A stretch of DNA of 64,000 bases from Pseudomonas sp. BBP2017 (GCF_003024385.1 NZ_PVZN01000001.1:372001-436000), one strand, 5' to 3'. Counted from the first letter of the stretch, positions 26,072 to 35,652 are shown. A program made the numbers and translations. The notes: a model not told the origin generated them from the sequence alone.

Positions 26072-26268
26072 AGTGTTACTCCTCGACAGTCACTGCGTAA
26101 GACACTACGTGTCCTACGCTCAAAAAAGGAAACAAGTATAAAGGGTCTTCCACTGATAAACAGCCTGACATAAAAGAGCTCACGTTTTTGTGAAAGGCTG
26201 TGTAGTGGCGTCGTAACCGAGGTGTAACACAGCGAGCGTAGTCTGCAGGTTATTTCAGGGATGTTGCC

Positions 26269-26835
26269 ATGCCAGACGCCCCCGCCTTCACCGCTCTGCT
26301 GTTTGGCCTGCGCGGCTGCCTCGTCGAAACCGGCGTCACCCCGAAACCGCAACCCACCCCAGGCGCCCTGCGGACACTCGACTGGCTGAATCAGCAACAG
26401 GTGCCCTGCGCCTGGATTGACGAGCTGAGCACCGCCGACGCCGAACACTTTGGCAGGCCATTACCCGCCTGGATCAAGGCGCAACATCAGACGCCGGCGC
26501 CATGGCCTGCGCCGGACGCCTGCTGGCAGGCGTTAATGACGCTCAAGACCCACACCCTTGAAGGCTGCGTACTGGTCAGTGGTGAGCCCCGCCTGCTGCA
26601 GTCGGGGCTCAATGCCGGCCTGTGGACCATCGGCCTTGCCACCTGCAGCTCGCTTTGCGGGCTCGACAGTCAGCAATGGCAAGCGCTCAGCCCACAGGAA
26701 CAGGAGCGCAAACGCGCCAAGGCGACCCTGCAACTGTTCGCCCTGGGCGTGCATTCGGTAATCGATCATCTTGAAGCGCTGGGCGATTGCCTGGCCGACA
26801 TAGCCCAGCGCCGCCTCAAGGGTGAAAAACCCTGA
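26269..26835 (+). CDS. Degenerate HAD-superfamily protein (phosphonatase-like)
   Basis: A 188-residue protein with a HAD-like N-terminus (TALLFGLRGCLVETG) where both aspartates of motif I (normally DxD) are replaced, by Gly13 and Arg15. The rest keeps a HAD outline: a cap-like region, CVLVSGEPRLLQSGLNAGLW, and a C-terminal GVHSVIDHLEALGDCL. In my memory of P. aeruginosa a phosphonatase-like HAD gene also sits beside vacJ (PA2803 near PA2800), so the pair may be an old one. Without the nucleophile it is unlikely to be a phosphatase; a binding or regulatory role is possible. Confidence 0.65.
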   Translation: MPDAPAFTALLFGLRGCLVETGVTPKPQPTPGALRTLDWLNQQQVPCAWIDELSTADAEHFGRPLPAWIKAQHQTPAPWPAPDACWQALMTLKTHTLEGCVLVSGEPRLLQSGLNAGLWTIGLATCSSLCGLDSQQWQALSPQEQERKRAKATLQLFALGVHSVIDHLEALGDCLADIAQRRLKGEKP

Positions 26836-26959
26836 CACAGGGCCGTTGATCCGGGTCATGCAAAGCATCGCCCAGTGGATTACTCTAGAAGGCAAGGTAT
26901 GGACCTTTCACCCGCTACCGGGGTCCATGACTGTGCCTATTCATAGAGGGAGATCACCC

Positions 26960-27223
26960 ATGCCTGCCCGCGAACTGCAAGCGCAACTCAACGAGCTGCG
27001 TGAGCAACTGGAGCAAAATCCGCCGCTTTCCGAAGAAGAGCGCGAACAGCTGCATGAGCTGATGCGGCAAATCGAGGCCAAGCTTGAGCTGGAAGCCGCC
27101 AGCCCGGACAACGATCTGGTCGATAGCGTCAATCTGGCTGTGGAAACCTTTGAGGTCAACCACCCCAGCCTGACCGGCATCTTGCGCCGCTTGGCGGTAA
27201 GCTTGCACAGCATGGGTATCTGA
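26960..27223 (+). CDS. DUF4404 family small protein
   Basis: An 87-residue, highly acidic, helical protein (ARELQAQLNELREQLEQNPP, then LHELMRQIEAKLELE) of the DUF4404 family, with a tail SLTGILRRLAVSLHSMGI. The ATG at 26960 has GAGGGAG upstream; the in-frame extension to 26822 does not look like protein. No function is known to me. A strong terminator follows 16 bases after the stop. Confidence 0.85.
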   Translation: MPARELQAQLNELREQLEQNPPLSEEEREQLHELMRQIEAKLELEAASPDNDLVDSVNLAVETFEVNHPSLTGILRRLAVSLHSMGI

Positions 27224-27239
27224 GCCCAATCCGATAAGA

Positions 27240-27267
27240 AAGCCCCGTCATCGAACGGGGCTTTTTC
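27240..27267 (+). terminator. Terminator after the DUF4404 gene
   Basis: AAGCCCCGT (27240-27248) and ACGGGGCTT (27255-27263) form a 9-bp stem with a 6-base loop, followed by TTT. It lies between convergent genes. Confidence 0.88.
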
Positions 27268-27268
27268 G

Positions 27269-28099
27269 TTACTGCCGAACCAGGCGCAGGTTTGGCAGGG
27301 TCACGGTTTCGGTACTACGGTACGGGTTGATATCCAGCCCGCCACGCCGCACATAACGAGCATAGACCGTCAGGAACTCAGGGTTGAGCAAGCGCTTGAG
27401 GTCCAGATAAATGCGCTCCACGCACTGTTCATGGAAATCAGCATGCTGGCGGAAGCTGATCAGGTAGGTCAGCAGGCTTGCGTGATCCAGCGCCGCCCCG
27501 CGGTAATGCACGGTAACGCTGCCCCAATCCGGCTGGCCAGTGACCGGGCAGTTGGATTTGAGCAGGTGGCTGTGCAGGGTTTCTTCGACAATGCGGCTGC
27601 TGTCACAACGCAGCAACTCCGGCTGTGGCTGTTCATAGTTGCTGATGCTGACGTCCAGGTCGTCAATGCACACGCCCGGCAAGGCAACCACGCCCTGCCC
27701 TTCGACTTCAGCCAGGCTACGAATCTGCACGACCACCGGCTTGCCGGCCGCGATCGAGAGATCTTTTGCCAGGCACGCCTGCAACGCTGCCGGCGTTTCG
27801 AACAGGGTCTGGTTCAGGGAGTTCAGGTACAACTTGAACGACTTGGACTCGATGATGTTCGGCGAGTCGGCGGGAATCGCGAACTCGCCAATCGCCACCA
27901 CCGGTTTGCCCGACGGCAACAGCCAGGACAGTTCGAAGCAGTTCCAGAAATCCACACCTTGCCACGGCAGCGTTTCGGCACTGACGCCCAGCTCGGCCCA
28001 TTTGGCCGCGCGGGGAATCGGGAACAGCAGCGATGGCGTGTAAGTGGCAATGTATTCGCTGGACTTGCCCAGCGGGGAATGTTCGGCGGCGGGATGCAT
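27269..28099 (-). CDS. queF: NADPH-dependent 7-cyano-7-deazaguanine reductase QueF
   Basis: A 276-residue two-domain QueF of the E. coli type, which reduces preQ0 to preQ1 in queuosine synthesis. The QueF motif with Glu84 ([14 protein letters not shown]) lies in the N-terminal half, and the catalytic Cys184 with Asp191 ([14 protein letters not shown]) in the C-terminal half. It converges on the DUF4404 gene across the terminator. The cupredoxin gene lies next to it on the same strand, 67 bases past its start. Confidence 0.96.
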   Translation of the reverse strand: MHPAAEHSPLGKSSEYIATYTPSLLFPIPRAAKWAELGVSAETLPWQGVDFWNCFELSWLLPSGKPVVAIGEFAIPADSPNIIESKSFKLYLNSLNQTLFETPAALQACLAKDLSIAAGKPVVVQIRSLAEVEGQGVVALPGVCIDDLDVSISNYEQPQPELLRCDSSRIVEETLHSHLLKSNCPVTGQPDWGSVTVHYRGAALDHASLLTYLISFRQHADFHEQCVERIYLDLKRLLNPEFLTVYARYVRRGGLDINPYRSTETVTLPNLRLVRQ

Positions 28100-28166
28100 G
28101 ACTCAAACCTGAAGGACGAAATGTGCCTAGTTTATCGGTTTGTGCCATGCAAAGGGGAATCGGCTG

Positions 28167-28661
28167 TTACTGGCCGATGGTCAGCTCACCCACCATGCCT
28201 GCCTGATAATGGCCCGGCACGTTGCAGGCGAACTCGATGGGGGTGTTCTGTGTGAAGGTCCAGGTCAACTCACCACGCTTGCCGGGGGCAACCATCACCG
28301 TATTGGAATCGTCATGCTTCATCATTGCGCCGTGCTGCATGCTGCCGTGGCCCATGGCCGCGTGATCCATCTGACCCTGCATGGCGATCATTTCTTTCTG
28401 ATGCCTGGCATGCATGACCGCGTCACCAAGACTGAACTCATGTGCAACCGCGCCCTTGTTGATCAGCACGAAGCGTACGGTTTCTCCAGCCTTGACCTGC
28501 AAGCTGCGTGGCGCGTAGTACATGTCGCCCATGACGATCTCCACGGTACGATCAGCCTCGGCAGCCGCTACAGGCACACCAAAGGCAAATGAATTCGCAG
28601 GAGAAGCCAGTGCAGGCAGACTGAACAGCGCCAGAGCGCCAGCGAAAAAAAGGTGTTTCAT
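28167..28661 (-). CDS. Periplasmic cupredoxin-domain copper protein
   Basis: A 164-residue protein with a signal peptide (MKHLFFAGALALFSLPALAS) and one cupredoxin domain. The type 1 copper ligands are His74 (VAHEFSLGD), Cys146, His151 and Met156 (FACNVPGHYQAGM). A Met/His-rich insert at about 83-116 (ARHQKEMIAMQGQMDHAAM) gives extra copper sites. It resembles CopI-type copper-tolerance proteins and the P. aeruginosa PA2807 product. It is divergent from copRS with a CopR box in between, so it is probably a copper-induced periplasmic protector. Start at ATG 28661; longer upstream frames are not protein-like. Confidence 0.88.
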   Translation of the reverse strand: MKHLFFAGALALFSLPALASPANSFAFGVPVAAAEADRTVEIVMGDMYYAPRSLQVKAGETVRFVLINKGAVAHEFSLGDAVMHARHQKEMIAMQGQMDHAAMGHGSMQHGAMMKHDDSNTVMVAPGKRGELTWTFTQNTPIEFACNVPGHYQAGMVGELTIGQ

Positions 28662-28737
28662 ATCAGGCCAACTCCAAGGTTGCGACGAATCAGGCTTCAC
28701 TGTAGAAAACCGGCGCTGGCAGCTACCTGACAAAAAC

Positions 28738-28753
28738 ATTACAACTTTGTCAG
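28738..28753 (-). promoter_or_regulatory. CopR operator (cop box)
   Basis: On the minus strand CTGACA-AAGTT-GTAAT matches the reported Pseudomonas CopR consensus CTGACAn5GTAAT exactly. It sits 77 bases upstream of the cupredoxin start and 65 bases upstream of copR. The wider site is also an inverted repeat, CTGACAAA (28727-28734) against TTTGTCAG (28746-28753), so CopR may act on both genes. Confidence 0.75.
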
Positions 28754-28817
28754 CTTGGCCCCACACACTGCCCGGCACGGTATAACCACCCGGCAACCCC
28801 TCTTCAAGAGCCACCCG

Positions 28818-29498
28818 ATGAAACTGTTGATCGTCGAAGACCAGACCAAGACCGGCCAGTACTTGAGCCAAGGCCTCAGTGAAGCAGGCTTTGCCACGGA
28901 GCTGGCCGCCGACGGCAATACCGGCCAGCACCTGGCACTGACCGGCGACTACGACCTGCTGATCCTCGATGTGATGCTGCCTGGCCGCGATGGCTGGCAG
29001 ATCCTCCAGGCCGTACGCGCTGCAGGCAGTGAGGTGCCGGTGCTGTTTCTCACCGCCCGCGATGCCGTGGAAGACCGCGTGCATGGCCTGGAACTGGGCG
29101 CCGATGATTACCTGGTCAAGCCGTTTGCCTTCTCCGAGTTGCTGGCACGGGTGCGCAGCCTGCTGCGTCGCGGCAGCAGCCCGACCCAGGAAACCAGCCT
29201 GGGCCTTGCCGACCTGCGTCTGGACCTGATCCGCCGCCGGGTCGAGCGCAACGGCCAGCGCATCGACCTGACCGCCAAGGAATTTGCCCTGCTCGAACTG
29301 CTGCTGCGCCGTCAAGGCGAGGTGCTGCCCAAGTCGCTGATTGCGTCTCAGGTCTGGGACATGAATTTCGACAGCGACACCAACGTCATCGAAGTGGCGA
29401 TCCGTCGCCTGCGCCTGAAAATCGATGACAACCATGAGCACAAGCTGATCCATACCGTGCGCGGCATGGGCTATGTGCTTGAAGAGCGGCTTGCCTGA
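28818..29498 (+). CDS. copR: Copper-responsive response regulator CopR
   Basis: A 226-residue OmpR-type regulator. The receiver domain (1-115) has the phosphoacceptor Asp51 ([14 protein letters not shown]) and the switch Lys in [13 protein letters not shown]; the winged-helix DNA-binding domain (about 130-225) ends [11 protein letters not shown]. It belongs to the CopR/CusR/PcoR group, consistent with the adjoining sensor, the cupredoxin gene and the matching cop box. Its stop overlaps the copS start (TGATG), so the two are coupled. Confidence 0.93.
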   Translation: MKLLIVEDQTKTGQYLSQGLSEAGFATELAADGNTGQHLALTGDYDLLILDVMLPGRDGWQILQAVRAAGSEVPVLFLTARDAVEDRVHGLELGADDYLVKPFAFSELLARVRSLLRRGSSPTQETSLGLADLRLDLIRRRVERNGQRIDLTAKEFALLELLLRRQGEVLPKSLIASQVWDMNFDSDTNVIEVAIRRLRLKIDDNHEHKLIHTVRGMGYVLEERLA

Positions 29499-30853
29499 TG
29501 CGCCGATTATCCCTGGGTGGCCGCCTGGCACTGCTGTTTGCCGCCTGCACCGCGGCGGTATCCTTGACTGCTGGCATACTGTTCAGCCGCGCCAGTGAAC
29601 GTCATTTCATCGAACTGGACCAGCAACTGCTCGAGAGTCGGCTGTCAGTGTTGCGCCAAATGCTCGACGGCGTTCACGACCCGGCCAGCCTGGCTACGCG
29701 CCTGCCCGCCCTGCAAACCGAATTGAGCCATCAGGCTGACCTCGCCGTACGCGTACGGGGCAGCGATGGCCGGGTGTGGTTCGACAGCCAGAGCAACCTG
29801 CCCGAATCGCCTCAGGTGCCCGGGATCAGCACCGTGCATAGCACCAGTAGCGACTATCGCAGCCTGTGCGTCAATCTGGAACACGGTGATCCACGGTCGG
29901 CTCAACTGACACTGTTCCTCGATATCACTCATCACCAGCACTTCCTGCAGCGCATGCAGCAACTGATCTGGCTGACCGTCGGCCTCTCCGCCCTGGCCAC
30001 CGCCCTGCTCGGCGCCTGGTCTGCGCGCAGCGGCCTGCAGCCATTGCGACGCATGGGCGAAGTCGCCTCACAGGTATCGGCGCGCTCGTTGACCACGCGC
30101 CTGCCTGAAAACCAGATGCCGGTTGAACTGGCCGAACTGGCACAGACCGTCAACGCCATGCTGGAGCGTCTGGATGATGCCTTCCAGCGTTTGTCGGCCT
30201 TCTCTGCCGATATCGCCCACGAACTGCGCACGCCACTGTCGAATTTGCTGACGCACACCCAGGTCACCCTCACCCGCCCACGCGACCTGGACGAATACCG
30301 CGAAGCTTTGCACAGCAACCTTGAAGAGCTGCAGTGGATGGCGCAACTGGTCAACGACATGCTCTATCTGGCCAAGGCCGACCACGGCCTGTTGATGCCC
30401 AGCCGCCAGCGGCTTGCCCTGTCTGATGAAGCGGATGCCTTGCTGGAGTACTACGCCCCACTGGCCGAAGAAAGCGGTATTACGTTGCACCGCGAAGGGC
30501 AGGCCAGCCTGGACGGTGACCGGCACATGCTGCGCCGGGCCCTGTCCAACCTGCTGGACAACGCCTTGCGCTTTACCCCGGCACAGGGCGAGATTCGCTT
30601 GAGTATCGAGGTGGGGAATAACCAGGTGCGCTTGCAGGTAGCCAATACTGGCGAGCCCATAGACCCGACATTGTTACCGCGACTATTCGACCGTTTTTAT
30701 CGGGCCGATCCGGCGCGTCGCGAAGGCAGTAGCGAGCATGCGGGGTTGGGCTTGGCGATTACCCGTTCGATTGTGCAGGCCCATGGCGGGAGTATTCGTG
30801 CCGAGTCGGCGGCGGGCTGGACGCGGTTTGTGATTGACTTGCCAGCGGTTTAG
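29498..30853 (+). CDS. copS: Copper-sensing histidine kinase CopS
   Basis: A 451-residue heavy-metal sensor kinase. A membrane segment lies at about 10-28, a periplasmic sensor at about 30-150, a second membrane segment near 155-175, then HAMP, the HisKA site FSADIAHELRTPLSNLLT, the N box LSNLLDNALRFTP and the G box AGLGLAITRSIVQAHGG. It reads periplasmic copper and phosphorylates CopR. A REP hairpin follows 8 bases after the stop. Confidence 0.93.
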   Translation: MRRLSLGGRLALLFAACTAAVSLTAGILFSRASERHFIELDQQLLESRLSVLRQMLDGVHDPASLATRLPALQTELSHQADLAVRVRGSDGRVWFDSQSNLPESPQVPGISTVHSTSSDYRSLCVNLEHGDPRSAQLTLFLDITHHQHFLQRMQQLIWLTVGLSALATALLGAWSARSGLQPLRRMGEVASQVSARSLTTRLPENQMPVELAELAQTVNAMLERLDDAFQRLSAFSADIAHELRTPLSNLLTHTQVTLTRPRDLDEYREALHSNLEELQWMAQLVNDMLYLAKADHGLLMPSRQRLALSDEADALLEYYAPLAEESGITLHREGQASLDGDRHMLRRALSNLLDNALRFTPAQGEIRLSIEVGNNQVRLQVANTGEPIDPTLLPRLFDRFYRADPARREGSSEHAGLGLAITRSIVQAHGGSIRAESAAGWTRFVIDLPAV

Positions 30854-30860
30854 AACTGTT

Positions 30861-30912
30861 CGCGGGGCAAGCCCACTCCCACCGAGATTTCTGTGGGTGG
30901 GCTTGCCCCGCG
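30861..30912. repeat. REP hairpin between copS and lolE
   Basis: CGCGGGGCAAGCCCAC at 30861-30876 pairs with GTGGGCTTGCCCCGCG ending at 30912; beyond the core the arms differ by a two-base slip. It fills the 66-base gap between convergent genes and may act as a bidirectional transcription block. Confidence 0.85.
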
Positions 30913-30919
30913 ATGACCA

Positions 30920-32164
30920 TCACTCGTAACGCAAAGCGTAAGCCGGCTCAACCTGCGAAGCCCGATACGCCGGGTACAAGGTCGCCAGAAAACTCATCAC
31001 CAGGCCCGCACTACAGATCAACGCCACATCACCCCATTGCAACTCCGAGGGCAGGCTGCTGATGAAGTACACATCAGAGGTAAAGATGTGTTGCCCGCTG
31101 ACCCGCTCCAGCCAACCGACAATCTGACTGACATTGAGCGCGGCAATCACCCCGAGCACGCCACCGATCAAGGTACCGACAATGCCGATCAAGGTACCCT
31201 GAACCATGAACGTGCCCATGATCTGCGCCGGAGTCGCACCGATGGTACGCAGGATGGCGATGTCCGCGCCCTTGTCATTGACCACCATGATCAGCGTGGC
31301 AATGATGTTGAACGCCGCCACCGCGATGATCATCAGCAGCAACAGGCCGATCATGGTCTTTTCCATATTCATGGCACTGAACAGGCTGCCCTGGGTATGC
31401 GACCAGTCATCGGCACGGTACTGCTCGCCCAGGCCTGCGGCGATGGCCTTGGACACCTGCGGCGCCGCGTACAGGTCCTTGAGCTTGAGGCGCACGCCCT
31501 GCACCTGACCCGGCTGCCAGCGCTGCATTTGTGCGGCATCGGCCATATGGATGTAGGCCATGGAGCCATCCAGCTCGGCACCCACCTTGAACACCCCGAC
31601 CACATTCAGGCGTTGCATGCGCGGCGTGATTCCACCTGGAGCACTGCTCACTTCCGGCACGATCAAGGTCAGCTTGTCGCCGACATTCAAACGAAAACGC
31701 CGGGCGCTGATCTCGCCGATCACGACCCCATACTCTCCCGGCTCCAGCGCCTGCAAGCTGCCCTGAACAATGTGCTGGGCCACGATCGAGACCTTGCCCT
31801 CCTGGGCCGGGTCGATGCCGCTGACCTGGATCGGCTGCATCGCGCCCTTGTAGGAGAGCATGCCTTCCATCTCGGTCAAAGGCGCGGCAGCGAGTACTTG
31901 CGGGTCTTTCAGCGCAGCATCGGCCACCGGGCGCCAGTCAGCCAATGGCTGCACACCGAGAATACTGGCATGCGGCACCATGCCGAGGATCCGCGCACTC
32001 ATTTCGCGCTGGAAACCGTTCATCACCGACAACACCACGATCATCGCCAGCACACCCAGGGACAGGCCGATCATCGAGGTCATGGAAATGAACGAGATGA
32101 AATGGTTGCGGCGCTTGGCGCGGGTGTAGCGCGCGCCGATGAAAATAGACAAGGGTCTGAACAT
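30920..32164 (-). CDS. lolE: Lipoprotein-releasing ABC permease (LolE position)
   Basis: A 414-residue permease with the LolCE layout: membrane segment 1 at about 25-50, a large periplasmic domain (about 50-265), and three membrane segments in the last 150 residues. It begins [20 protein letters not shown] and ends PAYRASQVEPAYALRYE. It is a close relative of the other permease at 32928, evidence of an old duplication. The complex extracts outer-membrane lipoproteins from the inner membrane and hands them to LolA. I used the ATG at 32164. Which permease should be called C or E rests on gene order only. Confidence 0.88.
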   Translation of the reverse strand: MFRPLSIFIGARYTRAKRRNHFISFISMTSMIGLSLGVLAMIVVLSVMNGFQREMSARILGMVPHASILGVQPLADWRPVADAALKDPQVLAAAPLTEMEGMLSYKGAMQPIQVSGIDPAQEGKVSIVAQHIVQGSLQALEPGEYGVVIGEISARRFRLNVGDKLTLIVPEVSSAPGGITPRMQRLNVVGVFKVGAELDGSMAYIHMADAAQMQRWQPGQVQGVRLKLKDLYAAPQVSKAIAAGLGEQYRADDWSHTQGSLFSAMNMEKTMIGLLLLMIIAVAAFNIIATLIMVVNDKGADIAILRTIGATPAQIMGTFMVQGTLIGIVGTLIGGVLGVIAALNVSQIVGWLERVSGQHIFTSDVYFISSLPSELQWGDVALICSAGLVMSFLATLYPAYRASQVEPAYALRYE

Positions 32165-32236
32165 GAACGGAAGCACCCAGGTAAAGAAAAGAAACACGGT
32201 GCCCGCCTAAGTTTGCGGGCACGCTGCACGGCCAGG

Positions 32237-32920
32237 TCAGATCGCTACTAGGTGGCCGTCGTCCAGGCGCAGCACACGGTCCATCTGCCGCGCCAGGTTG
32301 AGGTCATGGGTGACCACCAGGAAGGCTGTCTGCGACGAGCTGCTCAGCTCTTGCATCAGGTCCTGGATGCCTTGGGCGGTGTGGTGGTCGAGGTTGCCGG
32401 TCGGCTCATCGAGCATCACCAGCCCCGGACGGTTGACCAGGGCGCGGGCGATAGCCACCCGCTGGCGCTCACCGCCGGACAGCTCGGCCGGTTTGTGACT
32501 CAGGCGGTGGCCCAGGCCAACGCGCTTGAGCAGCGCCTCGGCGCGTTCGCGCGCTTCGGGGATGGCGGTGCGGCCAATCAGCAACGGCATGCACACGTTC
32601 TCCAGCGCGGTGAACTCCGGTAGCAGGTGATGGAACTGGTAGACGAAGCCCAGTGCGCGGTTACGCAGCAGACCACGGGCCCGCTCGCCGAGGGCCGACA
32701 GCTCTTCACCGGCCAGCCAGACGCTACCCTCGGTCGGGGTGTCGAGACCGCCCAGCAGGTTGAGCAAGGTACTTTTGCCCGAACCCGAACTGCCGACAAT
32801 GGCCACCCGCTCACCGGGGTGCAGCTCCAGCTGCAGACCGGACAACACCTGGACCTTCTCCGGGCCTTCCTCGTAGGACTTGCCCAGGTTGCGGCAACTC
32901 AGCACTGCTTTATTACTCAT
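32237..32920 (-). CDS. lolD: Lipoprotein-releasing ABC ATPase LolD
   Basis: A 227-residue ATPase with Walker [10 protein letters not shown], signature [15 protein letters not shown], Walker [13 protein letters not shown] and the H-loop VVTHDLNLA, plus the LolD-type [10 protein letters not shown]. Two starts are possible: ATG 32920 (MSNKAVLSC, the usual length) or ATG 32935 (MSELGMSNK), which overlaps the end of lolC by 8 bases and has GGAGG upstream. I list the shorter form but the longer has the better site. Confidence 0.95.
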   Translation of the reverse strand: MSNKAVLSCRNLGKSYEEGPEKVQVLSGLQLELHPGERVAIVGSSGSGKSTLLNLLGGLDTPTEGSVWLAGEELSALGERARGLLRNRALGFVYQFHHLLPEFTALENVCMPLLIGRTAIPEARERAEALLKRVGLGHRLSHKPAELSGGERQRVAIARALVNRPGLVMLDEPTGNLDHHTAQGIQDLMQELSSSSQTAFLVVTHDLNLARQMDRVLRLDDGHLVAI

Positions 32921-32927
32921 GCCCAAC

Positions 32928-34178
32928 TCACTCATAACGTAGCGCCTCCGCAGGCTGGGTGCGTGCCGCACGCCAGGCCGGATACAGGGTGGCGAGGAAA
33001 CTCAGGACCAATGCCGCACCGCAGACCATCCACACGTCTTCGGCCATGACCTGGGACGGCAGGTAGTCGATGAAGTAGACGTCGGCATTGAGGAACTTGT
33101 GTCCGATCAGGCGCTCGAGCCCGGCGATAGCCGCGCTGACATTCAGTGCGGCGGCGATGCCGAGCACACCACCGATCAAGGTGCCGACCACGCCGATCAC
33201 CGTACCCTGGACCATGAAGATGGCCATGATCTGCCCCGGGGTCGAACCCAGGGTACGCAAGATGGCGATATCGCCCTTCTTGTCGTTGACCACCATCACC
33301 AGGGTGGAAATGATGTTGAACGCCGCCACCGCCACAATCAGCAGCAACAGCAGGCCGATCATGGCCTTCTCCATGCGGATCGCCTGGTACAGGTTGCCAT
33401 GGCTGCGGGTCCAGTCGCGGGCGTAGAACTCGCGGTCACCCAGGTTCTGGGCGATATCCCAGGCGGTGCGCGGCGCCTGGAACAGGTCGTCGAACTTCAG
33501 GCGCAGGCCCTGGACCTGATCGGCTTTCCAGCGGTGCAGACGCGACAGGTCCGAGAGGTTGGTAAGACCCAGGTAGCCGTCGATTTCACCGGCGCCTACA
33601 TGGAAGATACCGACCACGGTAAAGCGCTTCATGCGCGGGAACATGCCAGCGGGGGTTACAGTGACCTCCGGGGCAACAAAGGTCAGCTTGTCGCCGATGC
33701 CGACACCCAGCTTGGTCGCCGCCTTGTCGCCGATCATGATGCCGAACTCACCCGGCGCCAGGGCGTCGAGCTTACCTTCACGGATGAAGTTGTCGATGAT
33801 CGAAACCTGCCGCTCCTGAGCCGGATCGATGCCGTTGAGCAGCACCTTCTGCACCTTGCCGTCATGAGTCAGCAAGCCCTGCATCTGGGTAAAGGGTGCC
33901 ACCGCCACAACCTGCGGGTTCTGCTTTACTTGCTTGGCAAGGGCGGGCCAGTCGTTGAGCGGCTGTCCGGTTTCCAGAGTGGCATGGGGCACCATGCCCA
34001 ATACCCGGGTGCGCATCTCGTGATCGAAACCGTTCATCACCGACAACACCACGATCATCACCACCACGCCCAGGGCGAGGCCGATCATCGAGGTCAGGGA
34101 AATGAACGAGACGAAGTGGTTGCGACGCTTGGCACGGGTGTAACGCGTACCGATGAATACGAAGAGAGGTCTGAACAT
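32928..34178 (-). CDS. lolC: Lipoprotein-releasing ABC permease (LolC position)
   Basis: A 416-residue permease, first gene of the lolCDE operon. It shares the [20 protein letters not shown] start and the [20 protein letters not shown] cytoplasmic segment with the second permease. Four membrane segments flank one large periplasmic domain, which in LolC is the part that docks LolA. Its end overlaps one of the possible lolD starts. It is divergent from the PilZ gene. Confidence 0.9.
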   Translation of the reverse strand: MFRPLFVFIGTRYTRAKRRNHFVSFISLTSMIGLALGVVVMIVVLSVMNGFDHEMRTRVLGMVPHATLETGQPLNDWPALAKQVKQNPQVVAVAPFTQMQGLLTHDGKVQKVLLNGIDPAQERQVSIIDNFIREGKLDALAPGEFGIMIGDKAATKLGVGIGDKLTFVAPEVTVTPAGMFPRMKRFTVVGIFHVGAGEIDGYLGLTNLSDLSRLHRWKADQVQGLRLKFDDLFQAPRTAWDIAQNLGDREFYARDWTRSHGNLYQAIRMEKAMIGLLLLLIVAVAAFNIISTLVMVVNDKKGDIAILRTLGSTPGQIMAIFMVQGTVIGVVGTLIGGVLGIAAALNVSAAIAGLERLIGHKFLNADVYFIDYLPSQVMAEDVWMVCGAALVLSFLATLYPAWRAARTQPAEALRYE

Positions 34179-34272
34179 GTCGGGGCTTGTTCGGATGAAA
34201 GAGGAACGTCCTTGTGGCGGGGCTTGAATAGCAGCTTTACACTCAGACCACCGCCGCTACCATGGGTTCGCC

Positions 34273-34860
34273 ATGTCGACATTAGATGAAGAAGATCGCC
34301 GCGAATACTACCGTATCGACGATAGGATCGCACTGGAAATTAGCCCGCTGAGTGCTACTGAAGCCCTCGGCCCAGACTTATTGCAAGATGATTCACCACT
34401 CTTCAATCTGCTCAGTGAGCTGCACCTGAGCGAATTCGAGTCCCAGCACCTGCTGCGCCAGCTCAGCGACAAGGATCGCACCCTGGCCGCTTTCCTCAAG
34501 GCGCAGAACAAACGTATCGACCTGCTCAGCGCTGTGGTTGCACAAACCCTGCTCGGACACCTGAGCGCACCACAAGCGGTGGTGCTGTCGGAGGGCGGTA
34601 TCGAGTTCAACCAGGCCCAACCGCTCGCTGCTGGCAGCCGAGTCGCAGTGAAGATGGTATTGATGCCGCAAGCCTTGGGTTTGCTGCTGCGCGCCAGAGT
34701 CACCCACTGTGATCAGCAGCCTGATGACCTGTATGAAATCGGTACCGAGTTCGTCGAGATGACTGACGCCCAGCGCCAGCTGCTGGCCCGCTATATCCTC
34801 CAACGACAGGCGCAACTAAGGCGCCAGGCGCTGGAACAGAACGCCCCGAGCGCTTCTTGA
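34273..34860 (+). CDS. PilZ domain protein, putative c-di-GMP receptor
   Basis: A 195-residue protein with an N-terminal RxxxR element (RREYYRIDD, residues 9-17) and a later PilZ barrel (about 95-185). The second motif, normally [D/N]xSxxG, reads VLSEGG, so the acidic/amide residue is missing while Ser and Gly are kept. A region of about 70 residues separates the two motifs, longer than in simple PilZ proteins. By position it corresponds to P. aeruginosa PA2989, which as I recall binds c-di-GMP. A glycerophosphodiesterase gene follows 27 bases later, probably in one transcript. Confidence 0.8.
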   Translation: MSTLDEEDRREYYRIDDRIALEISPLSATEALGPDLLQDDSPLFNLLSELHLSEFESQHLLRQLSDKDRTLAAFLKAQNKRIDLLSAVVAQTLLGHLSAPQAVVLSEGGIEFNQAQPLAAGSRVAVKMVLMPQALGLLLRARVTHCDQQPDDLYEIGTEFVEMTDAQRQLLARYILQRQAQLRRQALEQNAPSAS

Positions 34861-34887
34861 GTCTCACCCTTTCTTGAAGGAACAAAC

Positions 34888-35610
34888 GTGACCCAGATTT
34901 ACGGCCACCGCGGCGCCAAGGGCGAAGCCCCCGAAAACACCCTGACCAGCTTCCAGCAATGTCTCAAGCACGGCGTACGTCGTTGCGAGCTGGACCTGCA
35001 CCTGTCAGCTGACAACGAGCTGATGGTGATCCACGACCCGACACTCAAACGCACCACCGGTCGACGCGGCAAAATCGCCGAACACACAGCCGCGGATCTG
35101 GCGACCTACGATGCGCGCAAGGGTGGCCCGGGCTGGGTATCACCCTGCCCGATTCCTCGACTTGAAGAGTTGTTTGAGAAGTGCGATTTCGAGCACTGGC
35201 AACTGGAGGTCAAGAGCGCCTCGCGCACCCGTGCCGTGACCACGGTGCTGGCCATTCGCGAAATGGCCCAGCAGTTCGGCCTGCTCGACAAAATCACCAT
35301 CACCTCCAGCTCACGGGAAGTACTGGGTGCAGCCCTTGAGCTGACGCCGGATATTTCTCGCGGACTGGTCGCCGAATACGCTTGGCTCGACCCGTTGAAG
35401 GTCGCCCAGAACTATGGCTGCAACTTGCTGGCGTTGAACTGGACACTGTGCACCCCTGAGCGCCTGATCAAGGCTCAGGGCCAGGGTTTGCACGTGTCGG
35501 TGTGGACAGTCAACGAGCCGGCGCTGATGCGCAGGCTCGCCGACTTCGGCGTAGACAGCCTGATTACAGACTTTCCCGGTTTGGCCAGCGCCACCCTCGA
35601 GAATCGCTGA
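34888..35610 (+). CDS. Cytoplasmic glycerophosphodiester phosphodiesterase
   Basis: A 240-residue GDPD with no signal peptide, so UgpQ-like rather than GlpQ-like. It keeps YGHRGAKGEAPENTLTSF (5-22) with the catalytic His, the metal-binding ELDLHLSADNELMVIHDP, and a C-terminal VWTVNEPALMRRLADFGVDS. It splits glycerophosphodiesters from phospholipid turnover into glycerol 3-phosphate and an alcohol. It starts 27 bases after the PilZ gene and converges on sthA. Confidence 0.93.
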   Translation: MTQIYGHRGAKGEAPENTLTSFQQCLKHGVRRCELDLHLSADNELMVIHDPTLKRTTGRRGKIAEHTAADLATYDARKGGPGWVSPCPIPRLEELFEKCDFEHWQLEVKSASRTRAVTTVLAIREMAQQFGLLDKITITSSSREVLGAALELTPDISRGLVAEYAWLDPLKVAQNYGCNLLALNWTLCTPERLIKAQGQGLHVSVWTVNEPALMRRLADFGVDSLITDFPGLASATLENR

Positions 35611-35652
35611 AATCGGTCTCCCCGGCCGGCTCAGGCCACCGGCCGGAGCCGC

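Noticed and set aside
28662..29531. N-terminal extension of the cupredoxin gene to 29531
   Set aside because: It would run antisense through copR, and the signal peptide at 28661 marks the real start.
35622..35647. GC-rich hairpin CCGGCCGG ... CCGGCCGG between the glycerophosphodiesterase and sthA
   Set aside because: The arms pair, but no T-run follows on either strand, so I did not call it a terminator.
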